A DNA stretch of 64,000 nt from Cornus controversa (lineage: Eukaryota; Streptophyta; Magnoliopsida; Cornales; Cornaceae): positions 56,396,033 to 56,460,032 of the forward strand of contig CM048845.1 in NCBI GenBank assembly GCA_026545225.1, written 5' to 3'. How positions within the stretch are numbered: position 1 is the stretch's first letter; every line of letters starts with the position of its first letter. Made by a program: the position numbers and the translations under genes. Below the pieces are notes generated by a model that searched no databases, had not been told where the DNA came from, and saw nothing but the letters and a program-made list of their open reading frames with translations. Of the stretch, positions 34,393 through 45,700 are shown in pieces.

Positions 34393-34405
34393 ACCTCCCC
34401 ACCTT
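34393..34405 (-). promoter_or_regulatory. Polypurine tract of Tekay-like element
   Basis: On the minus strand AAGGTGGGGAGGT directly precedes the LTR start TGTAGATATC. It would prime plus-strand synthesis. Confidence 0.7.
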
Positions 34406-35588
34406 AAGAGATTTCGTCTCTAAAATTGGACATACTTTCAGAAGAAAACAAATCCAAGTGCTTGGAGTGGAGTTTTTGCTCTGATTCCCAAGTAGCCTCT
34501 TCCACACCTTGGTGTCTTCACAAAACTTTGACCAATGGAATTGTCTTGCCCCTCGACACTTGATCCCTAATGTCAAGAATTTTCACCGGCCATTCCTTGT
34601 ACAATACATATTTCTTAACTCCAATGTCCATCCAACTTGACCTGTGTGATGGATCTGGTTCATAACTTCTTAACTTGGAAATATAAAAGACCTTGTGAAC
34701 ACCCTTCAACTGTGGTGGCAATGCCAAACGATAACCAATCTCACCAATACACTCTAAAATCTCCAAGGATCTAATAACTATAGTGACAACTTGCCACTCT
34801 TCTCAAACTTCAACTACCATTTTTCATAAAGAAGCCTTGAGAAACACATGGTCTCTCACTTTAACAACGAGGGACTAGGATCCCTCTCCAAAACAATTAA
34901 CACCCGGACCCCATAAAACTTAACAATTTGCCATAGATACACCTTACTAAGTTCCTCCGCATCATTTGACACTCGAATAGGAAGAAAATGATCTGTCTTA
35001 GTCAATCTATCGACTATGACCCAAATGACATCGTGCCTTTCTTGTGACCTCAGAAGTTACATCACGAAATCCATGGTGACACGCTCTCATTTCCACTCTA
35101 TCACTGGTAATGGTCATAACAAACCAATCGGTCTTCGATGTTTGACCTTAACTTGTTAAAAAGTAAGGCACTTGGCCACAATTAGGCCATATCTTCCTTC
35201 ATTCCCTTCCACCAATATTGGTGTCTCTAGTTGTGATACATTTTGGTACCACAATGATGTACTGCTAGCCGAGAATAATGAAATTCCCAAAGAACACTCT
35301 CCTTTGAAGGCATAAGTACGTACATCTTTCCCTTAAATCGTAGACCTCCATCTAAATGCAAGGTCCAACCTCCCATATTCTCATCGCTCGAGATCTAAAT
35401 GTGAATAATCTTCATTTCCTCATTTTTCTCTTGTGCCTCAATTATCTCACTAACTATGGTTGGTTGCACTATAAGGCTAAACGAGGCAGCCGATTCCCCA
35501 TTATTACTGAAGTATAAGCCCAATTCTGTTATGTCCTCCATCATTCTCTACTCTTGAATGACAATGCTAGCCAAAATCTTATGTGACT
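34393..35588 (-). pseudogene. Integrase and chromodomain-like end of Tekay-like chromovirus
   Basis: The minus-strand frame 34766-34518 gives ILECIGEIGYRLALPPQL, GVHKVFYISKLRSYEPDPSH and a segment ending PLVKVL, the C-terminal module of plant chromovirus integrase. After a frameshift GVEEATWESE follows, the end of the chromodomain-type tail, then the PPT. Upstream, to about 35588, a decayed integrase core is readable in pieces with stops (the counterpart of the HHCC and MDFV regions), as is the RNase H-integrase linker. The chromodomain of this clade targets integration to heterochromatin. Confidence 0.75.
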
Positions 35589-35827
35589 CTCCTTGTCACG
35601 CCTCAAAATCTTAGTCACCAGAATCCTTATTTCTTTACCTGAACTTCGAGTGTGAAGCTGTCCATTAATCCAATGAACAACACATAAATCTCACATATGT
35701 GGAATCATTGTCATAAGCATATAATTAAACATGTGTGATTTAAGGTCAACACACTCCAATGCCCCCCCCCCCAGTTGGTCATACATATATTTAAATCCAT
35801 TACTTCAAAGCATATTGCAACCAAGCT

Positions 35828-36000
35828 TTACGATCAATTGTAACATGGGTTATGATTGATCGTAAAGCTACAATCCATCATAGATGTATCGTAACATGCA
35901 TCAGAGCTCTCAGGTTTGGAACTCAATTTTCTCTCCAATTTATGATCCATCGTAAAGGGGTTTACGATCCATCGTAATGTGAATTACGATTGATCATAAG
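35828..36000. repeat. TTACGATCNATCGTAA-type palindrome cluster in solo LTR
   Basis: TTTACGATCAATTGTAA (about 35827), TTATGATTGATCGTAAAG (about 35850), TTTATGATCCATCGTAAA (about 35939), TTTACGATCCATCGTAA (about 35959) and TTACGATTGATCATAA (about 35984) recur in 170 bp. The cluster begins about 235 bp from the left end of the LTR; that of the related LTR at 31905 begins about 215 bp from its left end. Confidence 0.85.
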
Positions 36001-37755
36001 TCCTTTACAACAATTCCCGATGAATTCTCCAAATATCTAATTTCATGGTTAAACCCCCATCCTTAACATTCAAACATTTCAAATGACTTTACATACATCC
36101 AATTTAGGTCACAACATGCATAAATGATGGGAAAATCATAAATCCATCACATGAAGGGAAACAAGTCCAAAATTTATATATTGATCCAAATCTCATTCTT
36201 AATTGTTTCAAGTGCCAAACATGGATCATACATATACTATCCAAATGCTAGTTTAACCATCCATAATGACAACGTTTTCAAAAGTGTCAACATGACACGT
36301 ACAAGCATGGATAAATATACAAAAATCCAAAATGACTCTGAACTCCAATCGGGTAACTCTAGGCCTCATCTCTTGCCAATGCTTTATCTGTAAAAATGTT
36401 TAAGGGGGAAGGGGTGAGTGATACATGTGCTCAGTAGAAATGCCCCAACCCACCTAAGCATCGACCCGACACCGACCTACATAAAATGCAACATGACATT
36501 CTTATAGCTACATAAAATATTCAATGCCTACATCCATCAATGTAAACATATAAACGCTCATATAGTTATAATCATTGGTCAAAATCTGAGAGCACACATG
36601 ATTGGCCACACTCCGAGTGTCATGTGATATTGGTCAAACTCTAATAACCCAAGTATGATTGGCAAACTCTGAGTGTCATACGAGTATGTGGGAAACTCCA
36701 ATTCTTAGGCATTAGCCTAGATATGATTGGACAACTTTGAACAACATACCAATGTGGATAGTTTTTCCACCTCTATGACATAGTTGGGAAACTTCGAATG
36801 CCATGCACAACTCTGGACAACTCTAATTCATCAAGAATTTTAGCAATTCTGCAAATGTGCATTTAGCCACATAATCTCACAACTAATATGGTTATCATAT
36901 ATACATCACATTATAAATCATATCAGAGTACCATGCTAACACATGCTCAACATCATACATCATCCTAGCATGCTAAAACACCTAGCATTCAAAATGCATA
37001 CATACTATCTCGTGGCTCAAAAATAAAATTAATGAACCCCATGTATCCCCAATCAACTCATATAAACAACCTCATCATATAACCCATATGAGAACCAATC
37101 TTAACATGCTTAAACAAGAGAAAAATCTAGTAAGTTAACATACTCAACCTTCCTACATCATCCTAGCATGCTAAAACACCAAAATCACCTCCACAACCTA
37201 TGGAATCAATGAAAGGAAGGAGAAGACACCTTACTCAAGTTTGCAAGCTTTCCTAGTAAAAATCTAGAAATCCTCAAGCTTTAACCTTGCCCAAATCAAA
37301 CTTTGTTCGGGTTAAAACGTTGCCTTTGCTGCATAGAACAAGTTGTCCTTTACCAACACCTTCCAAATCCAAGCTCTAGAGCTTCAAAATGAAGAGAGAA
37401 TGAAGAAGAGATGAAAAGGGAGAAGTGGCTGGTTATATCTAGCTTCCCAAATGGTTAGGATTCTATTCATATAGATATTTATAATATCTTAGAGCACAAA
37501 ATGACAAAAATGCCTTTACGCTACTTAATGTACCCTCTCGAATTCCGTTTTCGATTCCGAAAGCAATTACGGCCTCAAAATAAATTCCATTCCTATTCTA
37601 AAATTCTAATTGATCAAAAACCAAAAAATAATATTCCCAAAAAATTATCTGATTTTTTGGGCCCACCCCGCCCGTGTCCCAGGTCCTGCCAACTTGAAAA
37701 TCGCAAAATGACCCAATTGGCCGAAAAATATCCCCAGACCTTAAAACAAGTCCCC

Positions 37756-37963
37756 AAACATGCAATTCATATATATAATGCATGTACCATCATTTATATT
37801 CAATTTAAGAAAATAAATGACAATTAGAAGAAAATCGGTTAAAATTGAGCTTGGTCTCTAAACATGCAATTCATATATATAATGCATGTACCATCATTTA
37901 TATTTAATTTAAGAAAATAAATGACAATTAAAAGAAAATCGGTTAAAATTGGGCTTGGTCTCT
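37756..37963. repeat. 104-bp tandem duplication at LTR terminus
   Basis: Two head-to-tail copies (37756-37859 and 37860-37963) begin AAACATGCAATTCATATATA and end TTGGTCTCT, with only about three differences. The duplicated block reaches to within 3 bp of the LTR edge. Confidence 0.9.
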
Positions 37964-37966
37964 ACA

Positions 37967-38570
37967 CTCCTACTCAAGGTATCGACCACTACATTATCCC
38001 TTCCTAGGTGGTAGGGTAAATCAAAATCATAGCACTCCTTATATTCTACCCATCTTCATTGCCTGAAGTCCAAATCCTTTTGAGAAAAAAGATACTTCAA
38101 ACTTTTATGATCGAAAAAAAATTAAAACTTTTATCCGTATAGGTAGTGTCTCTACCCCTTCTAGACGAAGACAACTTCCACCAATTTCCCTAGAAATGCA
38201 TCCACAAAATTACAACAATTAACGAAAATTTCCAAAATTCCCCCCTTCTTCCTCTTCGGCCAAAGGACTAGCCAAGAAGGAGCTAGAGTCACTTCAACCA
38301 TATAATCCATAAAGTGGCAAAATATGAAAATTGCTTTGTTCACCTATGGAACAAAAACAATCCCTTTCGAATATACACAAACACTCTCCCTTAGTAACAA
38401 CCGACGTTAACTTAAAAGATGGATAACCAATCCATCCCCATAATGATGTCAAAGCTCGTCATCTCAAGTGTGACAAAATCAAATCTTATCCTATGACCTA
38501 CAATTTCTATCTCACAAGCTCGGCAAACCATGCCTAGGGTTACACTATCCCTAATTAGTGTACCAACAAT
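37967..38570 (-). pseudogene. RNase H and protease remnants of Tekay-like element, RT deleted
   Basis: Minus strand: 38570-38400 gives the protease segment VCRACEIEIVGH and SFDIIMGMDWLS; 38340-38161 gives a degenerate protease-RT linker (FVDAFLGKLVEV against FMDVFSGDLTQL in the element at 4699-8360); 38160-37967 gives RNase H pieces (KFEVSFLSKGF, then YHLGRDNVVVDTLS). Reverse transcriptase between linker and RNase H is missing. The CACTA array begins inside the protease. Confidence 0.7.
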
Positions 38571-40362
38571 ATCCACCACCATGGTTCTAGTTTTCTCAAC
38601 AGCCCTAATCAACACCAACACCAAAGACATCAGAGTTAGCCTCAACACCAACACCCCATTCAGCACCAACACCACCTTAATTCTGGATTTGCTTTTGTAG
38701 GTTTTATTTTGTTCTATCTTGGATCTATATTGTTTAATGCATGCTTGTTTTATTTCAAGACAAATTTATTTGGTTTATGTTCTATTTTGTTATCTTGGAT
38801 GTTGAACTAGCTTGTACTAACTTATTGATTTTATTTATAAAAAAGTCCTAATTAGATATTGTTATGTAATTTATGCAATATTTATTTAATATTGTCATAT
38901 ATATAATTTATTTTGAATTTTGATATTAATATATATTTTTATATTGTTATTAGCTTAAGAAATGTAAATTAACAAATCAAGCAAATTATAAAAACAGAAA
39001 TTAAGCAAAATATATAAATTAAAAAAATTTATTTGTAGTATTAGCGACAGTCTAACTGTAGGTATTAGGGACATGACATACCGTCACTAATACGTATGCG
39101 TTTTAGTGACCATCACTAATAGTCCAATTATTAGTGACGGTCAAAACCGTCATTAATACACCACTTTTTTGTGACGGAGTATTAGTGACAGTTCCTGACC
39201 GTCACTAATAGTCCAGTTATTCTGTTGGACTTGTTTAGAAAGGTCACTATAATTCCTATTGTTAATAACCGTCAATTAAGCTTTTAAACAACTCAATTTC
39301 TAAGTAACACAAAACATAGGAGTCCCTTTCTGAGATGGGACAATATATATAAATAACATAGACATTTTTAGCTTTAAAGAGGTCTAACTTATTGAAACTT
39401 CTAGGGAAAATGTTATGTTCATTATTGGATATGTCCTTAGAATATTTAAAGCTTCAACAAGCTTTTGATCATAGGTCTAAGAAAATCATAGAATTTTGTA
39501 CGAATTCCATTGTCCAATTATTGATATTTTAATATGGAGTTATGGGTTTGCATAGCATACTCTGTAGTGTGTTTTTGGTAGGGTTCCAAGTAAAGAAATT
39601 CATTTTTTTCTTTGAATATCATTACTCTAATTTTTTTTTGCCACTATCATTACTCTATAATTAATATTTTTACTTTATTTTTTTTTCGGAAGGTAATTAA
39701 TATTTTTATTCTTTGTGTAGGTCCAAAATTGTTTTTCTTTTCTATTAGATTAATAAAATATACACGATGTTATATTGCAATAGAAAAGTAAAGAGGTTAA
39801 AGCATATCATATTTCATAATTTTTCAACATAATATTTTCCTTCAAAAGTAAAAAAGAAAGAAAGAAATCTATGAAGTAACTTAGTGATATGTTTGTGCCA
39901 TTTTCTAAAGGTGGGCAAGCAATTTAGTGTCACCTTTGTAGCTAATTGCCTTTTACGGGCAATGGTAGTTTACGTACTTCTAATTTGATTTATACTTGTA
40001 ACCTACTGTAAATAAAAAGTTATACTTTAATCTTTCTCAGCGTTCCCTAATTTTATGGCATCATTGAGCAAACTTATTTCTGCTTATTGCTTCGTTTCTG
40101 CAAAAACTGATAGTTATATTGCAATTGGCAAGTGCTTGGATGGTCTAATGGGTTTTACCTAATCACAGTAATGTTGAATCCATCTATTGACATGTTCTTA
40201 AATGTCATTAACTTACACTAACATTTCTTTATAATCCCTCTGCTTGGTACTTTGTGCTATTTTGAATGCCCTTTTTTTTGGTTCATGTAACTTAGAAAAA
40301 GGTTTAAAACGGTGTTGATTTCTAAACTTATCAGTACCAAGTCGTTGAAACTTATAGAACCT

Positions 40363-40485
40363 TACCAAAGCGCTTGTAACCCAGTGGTATAATCTCCCCA
40401 TCCTCAAGGAGGAGGAGCGGGGTTCAAGTCCCGGTGTGGGCAAAACGGTGTGTGTTAGTCCCCCCAAGTAGGAAAAAAAATAAAA
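40363..40485 (+). mobile_element. Short tRNA-derived SINE with 11-bp target duplication
   Basis: TTATAGAACCT occurs at 40352-40362 and 40486-40496. The 123 bp between contain A-box-like TAACCCAGTGG and B-box-like GGTTCAAGTCC at tRNA-like spacing and end in an A-rich tail (GGAAAAAAAATAAAA). The layout is that of a Pol III transcribed SINE or retrotransposed tRNA-like RNA; the family is not one I recognise. Confidence 0.7.
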
Positions 40486-40656
40486 TTATAGAACCTCTAC
40501 CTTGAGATGTATATATAATGTTGTGCAAGAGGCAGCAACATCTCTTTGTTTATGTCCTACTCTTTTGATCATGTTTTATTCTGTTATGTTTCATTATATC
40601 TGATATAGAGTTGTGAAGAATATATTGTATTCTGTAACACATATTTGGTGTTGTAG

Positions 40657-40920
40657 AGGCCAGAAAATTATCTTGGAGACATAGCAACATGAGAAAAGCG
40701 AAAGTTACTCTTGCAGAAGCATTGAAACAGTTTGGGAAGGAGTGGCAGGTAATTGCACAATTTTCTTATTATTATACATATTTGAAGCTTTTTTTTTGTT
40801 GTTGTAAAATTCACCTTTTTTTTTTACCTTTTTATGATACTTCTTTAATTTCATCCCTGAAGATATTGCCAGTGCCTATTGGGCCTGGATTGCATGACGA
40901 GCATCAATTGCAATTTGATT
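40657..40920 (+). pseudogene. Exon-like fragments, possibly a gene piece captured by a CACTA element
   Basis: A 92-bp open segment (40657-40748) is bordered by TTGTAG and GTAATT, like an internal exon, and encodes KAKVTLAEALKQFGKEWQ after a basic stretch. About 110 bp downstream another open stretch (40861-40920) encodes LPVPIGPGLHDEHQLQFD and ends in a stop. Both look coding in character and are unlike the surrounding repeats. I cannot name the parent gene, and common origin of the two pieces is not shown. Confidence 0.35.
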
Positions 40921-41755
40921 AAATTTCCTTCAGTGGAGGATTCTTTCGATTGGTTGTGTTAGGTACTTGAAACTTACACCTACATGTGGCTTTCCATTTT
41001 TAGTCATTTGATGTTAATTAAATCCATAATAACTTCTTTTCTCCTAAGCGCGCACTACTGATTTTATTTATTTGCATTTGCTTTCACTAATTCAGATTTC
41101 ATAACACACTTGGACAAAGTAATCAGTTGTTTTTGTTGAGTAAACATCTTTTAGTTGTTTAGGTGGTCACCAAAAAGATTGAAAACAAGAATGATTTTAA
41201 GAAAATTTGGTGTCATTCAATATTGGTAATTGCTTAAATAACTTATTGAACAGAAAGGGGTGTGGTATACATTGAACTTGAGAGTAGTGTATTAGCATAA
41301 ACATGGCTAAAGTTGGATAACATTTGGATCATTTGAGCTTTTTAAATATTATTCTAGACAAAATTGGGAATTTTCTAGACAACATGGTGACAAAATCAAT
41401 CACCATTTTGTAAGGAAATCAATTTCAATCTCTACAAAGAGGAACTCTTTTCCATTCTAGTGACAATTAGGATCTCCAACCACAAAGATTGACTTGTTGA
41501 TTCCTAGCAGAGAACCAAAAGGAACTGAATAGGCCAACCCAGCACCACAAACGTTTCACTTCTAAAAATAAGAGCTTTAAATTGAACCACATTATATATT
41601 TCTCTCTCAACTGTAATGTTGCCTCTAATATTTAATTGAAGCATTTATCACCTCTAATATTTTATATGAAGGTATTGTGGAGAGAAGTTTAGGAGAATCA
41701 TGTATATCTATAGAATCAAAAGAAAAAGTTTAATAGAACAATTTAAAGTACAGGA

Positions 41756-42704
41756 GATGATGCTTGCGCAACAACAACAACCTGCACCATCGTTCCACCA
41801 TTATCAGCAAGCATTAGATTCCGAACAGCAGCATGCACCACCAAGGTATTCCCAGCCGCCACCATAGTGGCAGTATCAGCACACACCACCATAGTTCCAG
41901 TTTTCTCAGCCTTAGTCAACACCAACACCAAAGACATCAGAGTCAGACCCAACACCAACACCCCATTTAGCCCCAACACCATCTTAATTCTGGATTTGCT
42001 TTTATAGGTTCTATTTTGTTCTATCATGGATCTATATTATTCAATGCATGCTTGTTTTATTTCAAGACAAATTTATTTGGTTTATGTTCTATTTTGTTAT
42101 CTTCGATGTTGAACTAGCTTGTACTAACTTATTGGTTTTATTTATAAAAAAGTCATCATTAGGTATTGTTTTGTAGTTTATGCAATATTTATTTAATATT
42201 GTCATATATATAATTTATTTTGAATTTTGATATTGATATATTTTTTATATTGTTATTAGCTTAAGAAATGTAAATTACCAAATCAAGCAAATTATAAAAA
42301 TCAAAATTAAGCAAAATATATAAATTAAAAAAATTTATTTGTAGTATTATGGACAGTCTAAATGTAGGTATTAGGGACAGGACATACCGTCACAAATACG
42401 CATGCATATTAGTGATAGTTACTGACCGTCACTAATAGTCTAGTTATTACTGACGGTCAAAACTGTCACTAATACACCACTTTTTTGTGACAGAGTATTA
42501 GTGACAGTTCCTGACCATCACTAATAGTCTGGTTATTAGTGACGGTCACTAATACACCACTTTTTTGTGACAGTAAAACTTGACCGTCACTAATGACCTT
42601 TCGCGACGCCACTTTTTGTGAGCGTCTGATTTGAGTATTAGCGACAGTTTTAGGATTTTTAGAGATGAATTTGACTGTCCCTAAAGCCCTGAGTTCTTGT
42701 AGTG
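41756..42704 (+). mobile_element. Longer CACTA 3' end with Gln/Pro-rich transposase C-terminus
   Basis: Upstream of the point where the other units begin, this copy extends further into coding sequence: MMLAQQQQPAPSFHHYQQ, then PPRYSQPPP, then (after stops) the FQFSQP and STPTPKTSES tail common to all units. Such Gln/Pro-rich tails occur at the C-terminus of plant En/Spm-type transposase proteins. The copy shows what sequence originally preceded ...CACCACCATAG, and therefore that the unit start is an internal site of the element. It ends in the same TIR at 42704. Confidence 0.65.
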
Positions 42705-45700
42705 ATCCACCACCATGGTTCGAGTTTTCTCAGCAGCCCCAATCAACGCCAACACCAAAGACAGAAGAGTCAGCCCCAACACCAACACCCTATTCAACAC
42801 CAACACCACGTTAATTCTGAATTTGCTTTTGTAGGTTTTATTTTGTTCTATCTTGTTCAATGGATGCTTGTTTTATTTCAAGACAAATTTATTAGGTTTA
42901 TGTTCTATTTTGTTATCTTGGATGTTGAACTACCTAGTACGAACTTATTGGTTTTATTTATAAAAAGTCCAAATTAGGTATTGTTATGTAATTTATGTAA
43001 TATTTATTTAATATTGTCATATATATAATTTATTTTGAAATTTGATATTAAAATATTTTTTTATATTGTTATTAGCTTAAGAAATGTAAATTAACAAATC
43101 AAGCAAATTATAAAAAAAGAAATTAAGCAAAATATATAAATTAAAAAAATTTATTTGTAGTATTAGGGACAGTATAAATGTAGGTATTAGGGACAGGACA
43201 TACCGTCATTAATACGAATGCGTATTAGTGACATTCACTGTTAGTAATAGTCCGTATAGTTATTAGTGACGGTTAAAACCGTCACTAATACACCACCTTT
43301 TTTTTTGTGACGGAGTATTAGTGACAGTTCCTAACCGTCACTAGTAGTCCAGTTATTAGTGACAGTCACTAATACACCACTTTTTTGTGACAGTAAAACT
43401 TGAGCGTCACAAATGACCTTTCGCGACGCCACTTTTTGTGACCGTTCGATTTGAGCATTAGCGACAGTTTTAGGATTTGACTTTCCCTAAAGCCCTGATT
43501 TCTTGTAGTGATCCACCACCATTGTTCCAGTTTTCTCAGCAGCCCTAATCAACACCAACACCAAAGACATCAGATTTAGCCCTAACACCAACACCCCATT
43601 TTGCACCAACACCACCTTAATTCTGGATTTGCTTTTGTAGGTTTTATTTTGTTATATCTTGTTCAATGCATGCTTGTTTTATTTGAAGACAAATTTATTT
43701 GGTTTATGTTCTATTTGGTTATCTTGGATGTTGAACTAGCTTGTACTAACTTATTGGTTTTATTTTAAAAAAAGTCCTAATTAAGTACTGTTTTGTAATT
43801 TATTCAATATTTATTTCATATTGTCATATATGAAATTTATTTTGAATTTTGATGTTAATATATATTTTTATTTTGTTATTAGCTTAAGAAATGCAGATTA
43901 ACAAATCAAGCAAATTATAAAAATAGACATTAAGCAAAATATATAAATTAAAAAAATTTATTTGTAGTATTCGGGACAGTCTAAATGTAGGTATTAGGGA
44001 CAGGACAAACCGTAGGTAAAACCCATGCGTATTAGTGACAGTTACTGACTGTCACCAATAGTCCAGTTATTAGTGACGGTCAAAACCGTCACTGATACAC
44101 CACTTTTTCATGACGGAGTATTAGTGACAGTTCCAGACCGTCACGAATAGTCCAGTTATTAGTGATGGTCACTAATACATCACTTTTTTGTTACGGTAAA
44201 AATTGAGCGTCACTAATGACCTTTTGCGACGCTACTTTTTGTGACGGCAGTCCAATTTGAGTATTAGAGACAGTTTTAGGATTTTTAGTTACAGATTTGA
44301 CTGTCCCTGAAGCCCTAATTTCTTGTAGTGATCCACCACCATGGTTCCAGTTTTCTTAGTAGCCCCGGTCAACACCAACACCAAAGACATTAGAGTCAGC
44401 CCCAACACCAACACCCTATTCAGCACCAACACCACCTTAATTCTGGATTTGCTTTTGTAGGTATTATTTTTTCTATCTTGGATCTATATTGTTCAATGCA
44501 TGCTTGTTTTATTTCAAGACAAATTTATTTGGTTTATGTTCTATTTTGTTATCTTGGATGTTGAACTAGCTTGTACTAACTTATTGGTTTTATTTATAAA
44601 AAAGTCTTAATTACGTATCATAATGTAATTTATGCAATATTTATTTAAGTTTTTCATATATATAATTTATTTTGAAATTTGATGTTTATATATTTTTATA
44701 TTGTTATTAGATTAACAAATGTAAATTAACAAATCAAGCAAATTATAAACACAGAAATTAAGCAAAATATATAAATTAAAATAATTTGTTTGTAGTAATT
44801 TGGACAATCTAAATGTAGGTAATAAGGACAGGACATACCATCAATAATACGCATTCGTATTAGTGACAGTTACTGATGGTCACAATTAGTCCAGTTATTA
44901 GTGACGGTCACTAATACACCACTTTTTTGTGACGGTAAAACTTGAGCGTCACTAATGACATTTTGCGATACCATTTTTTTTTTGACGGTCCGATTTGAGC
45001 ATTAGCGATAGTTTTAGGATTTTTAGTGACGGATTTGATTGTCCCTCATGCCACAATTTCTTGTAGTGATCCACCACCATGCTTCCAATTTTCTCAGCAG
45101 CCCCAATCAACACCAACACCAAAGACATCAGAGTTAGCCCAACACCAACACCCCATTCAGCACCAACACCACCTTAATTCTGGATTTGCTTTTGTAGGTT
45201 TTATTTTGTTCTATCTTGGATCTATATTGTTCAATGCATGCTTGTTTTATTTCAAGACAAATTTATTTGGTTTATGTTCTATTTTGTTATCTTGGATGTT
45301 GAACTAGCTTGTACTAACTTATTAGTTTTATTTATAAAAAGTCCAAATTAGGTATTGTAACATAATTTATACAACATTTATTTAATATTGTCATTATATA
45401 ATTTATTTTGAATTTTGATGTTAATATATTTTTTATATTGTTACTAGCTTAAGAAATGTAAATTAAGAAATCAAGCAAATTATTAAAACAAAAATTAAGC
45501 ATAATATATAAATTAAAAAAATTTATTTGTAGTATTAGGGACAGTCTAAATGTAGGACTTTGGGATAGGACATACCGTCACTAATACGCATGCGTATTAA
45601 TGACAGTCACTAACCGTCACTAATAGTCCAGTTATTAGTGACGGTCAAAATCGTCACTAATACACCACTTTTTTTGTGATGGATAGTGACAGTTTCTGAT

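Larger units (their letters stand above)
35594..37966 (-). mobile_element. Solo LTR (Tekay-like) with perfect 5-bp duplication
   Basis: On the plus strand the unit runs from TGTCACGCCTC to GGTCTCTACA, 2373 bp. CTCCT stands on both sides (35589-35593 and 37967-37971). Sequence to the left and right belongs to one gypsy reading frame (RNase H end and integrase linker), so the LTR inserted there and lost its internal part by LTR-LTR recombination. It contains a palindrome cluster (35828-36000), a C11 run near 35763, and a 104-bp tandem duplication at its right end. Confidence 0.85.
39222..41755. other. 2.5-kb non-array segment within array A
   Basis: Array sequence stops at GTCCAGTTAT (39220) and resumes with a longer copy of the CACTA 3' exon near 41756. 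Between lies AT-rich sequence with a SINE (40363-40485) and exon-like pieces near 40657-40920. It may be internal sequence of a longer CACTA element, possibly with captured host DNA, or an unrelated insertion. Confidence 0.5.

Noticed and set aside
40363..40485. Functional tRNA gene
   Set aside because: A- and B-box-like motifs are present, but no cloverleaf with a proper acceptor stem can be drawn by eye, and a target duplication with an A-rich tail marks it as a retroposed element.
42702..42977. Plus-strand frames starting MIHHHGSSFLSSPNQ in several units
   Set aside because: These are an alternative frame of the same transposase tail continuing into the 3' UTR; the frame with STPTPKTSES and the common stop is the better reading, shown by the longer copy at 41756.
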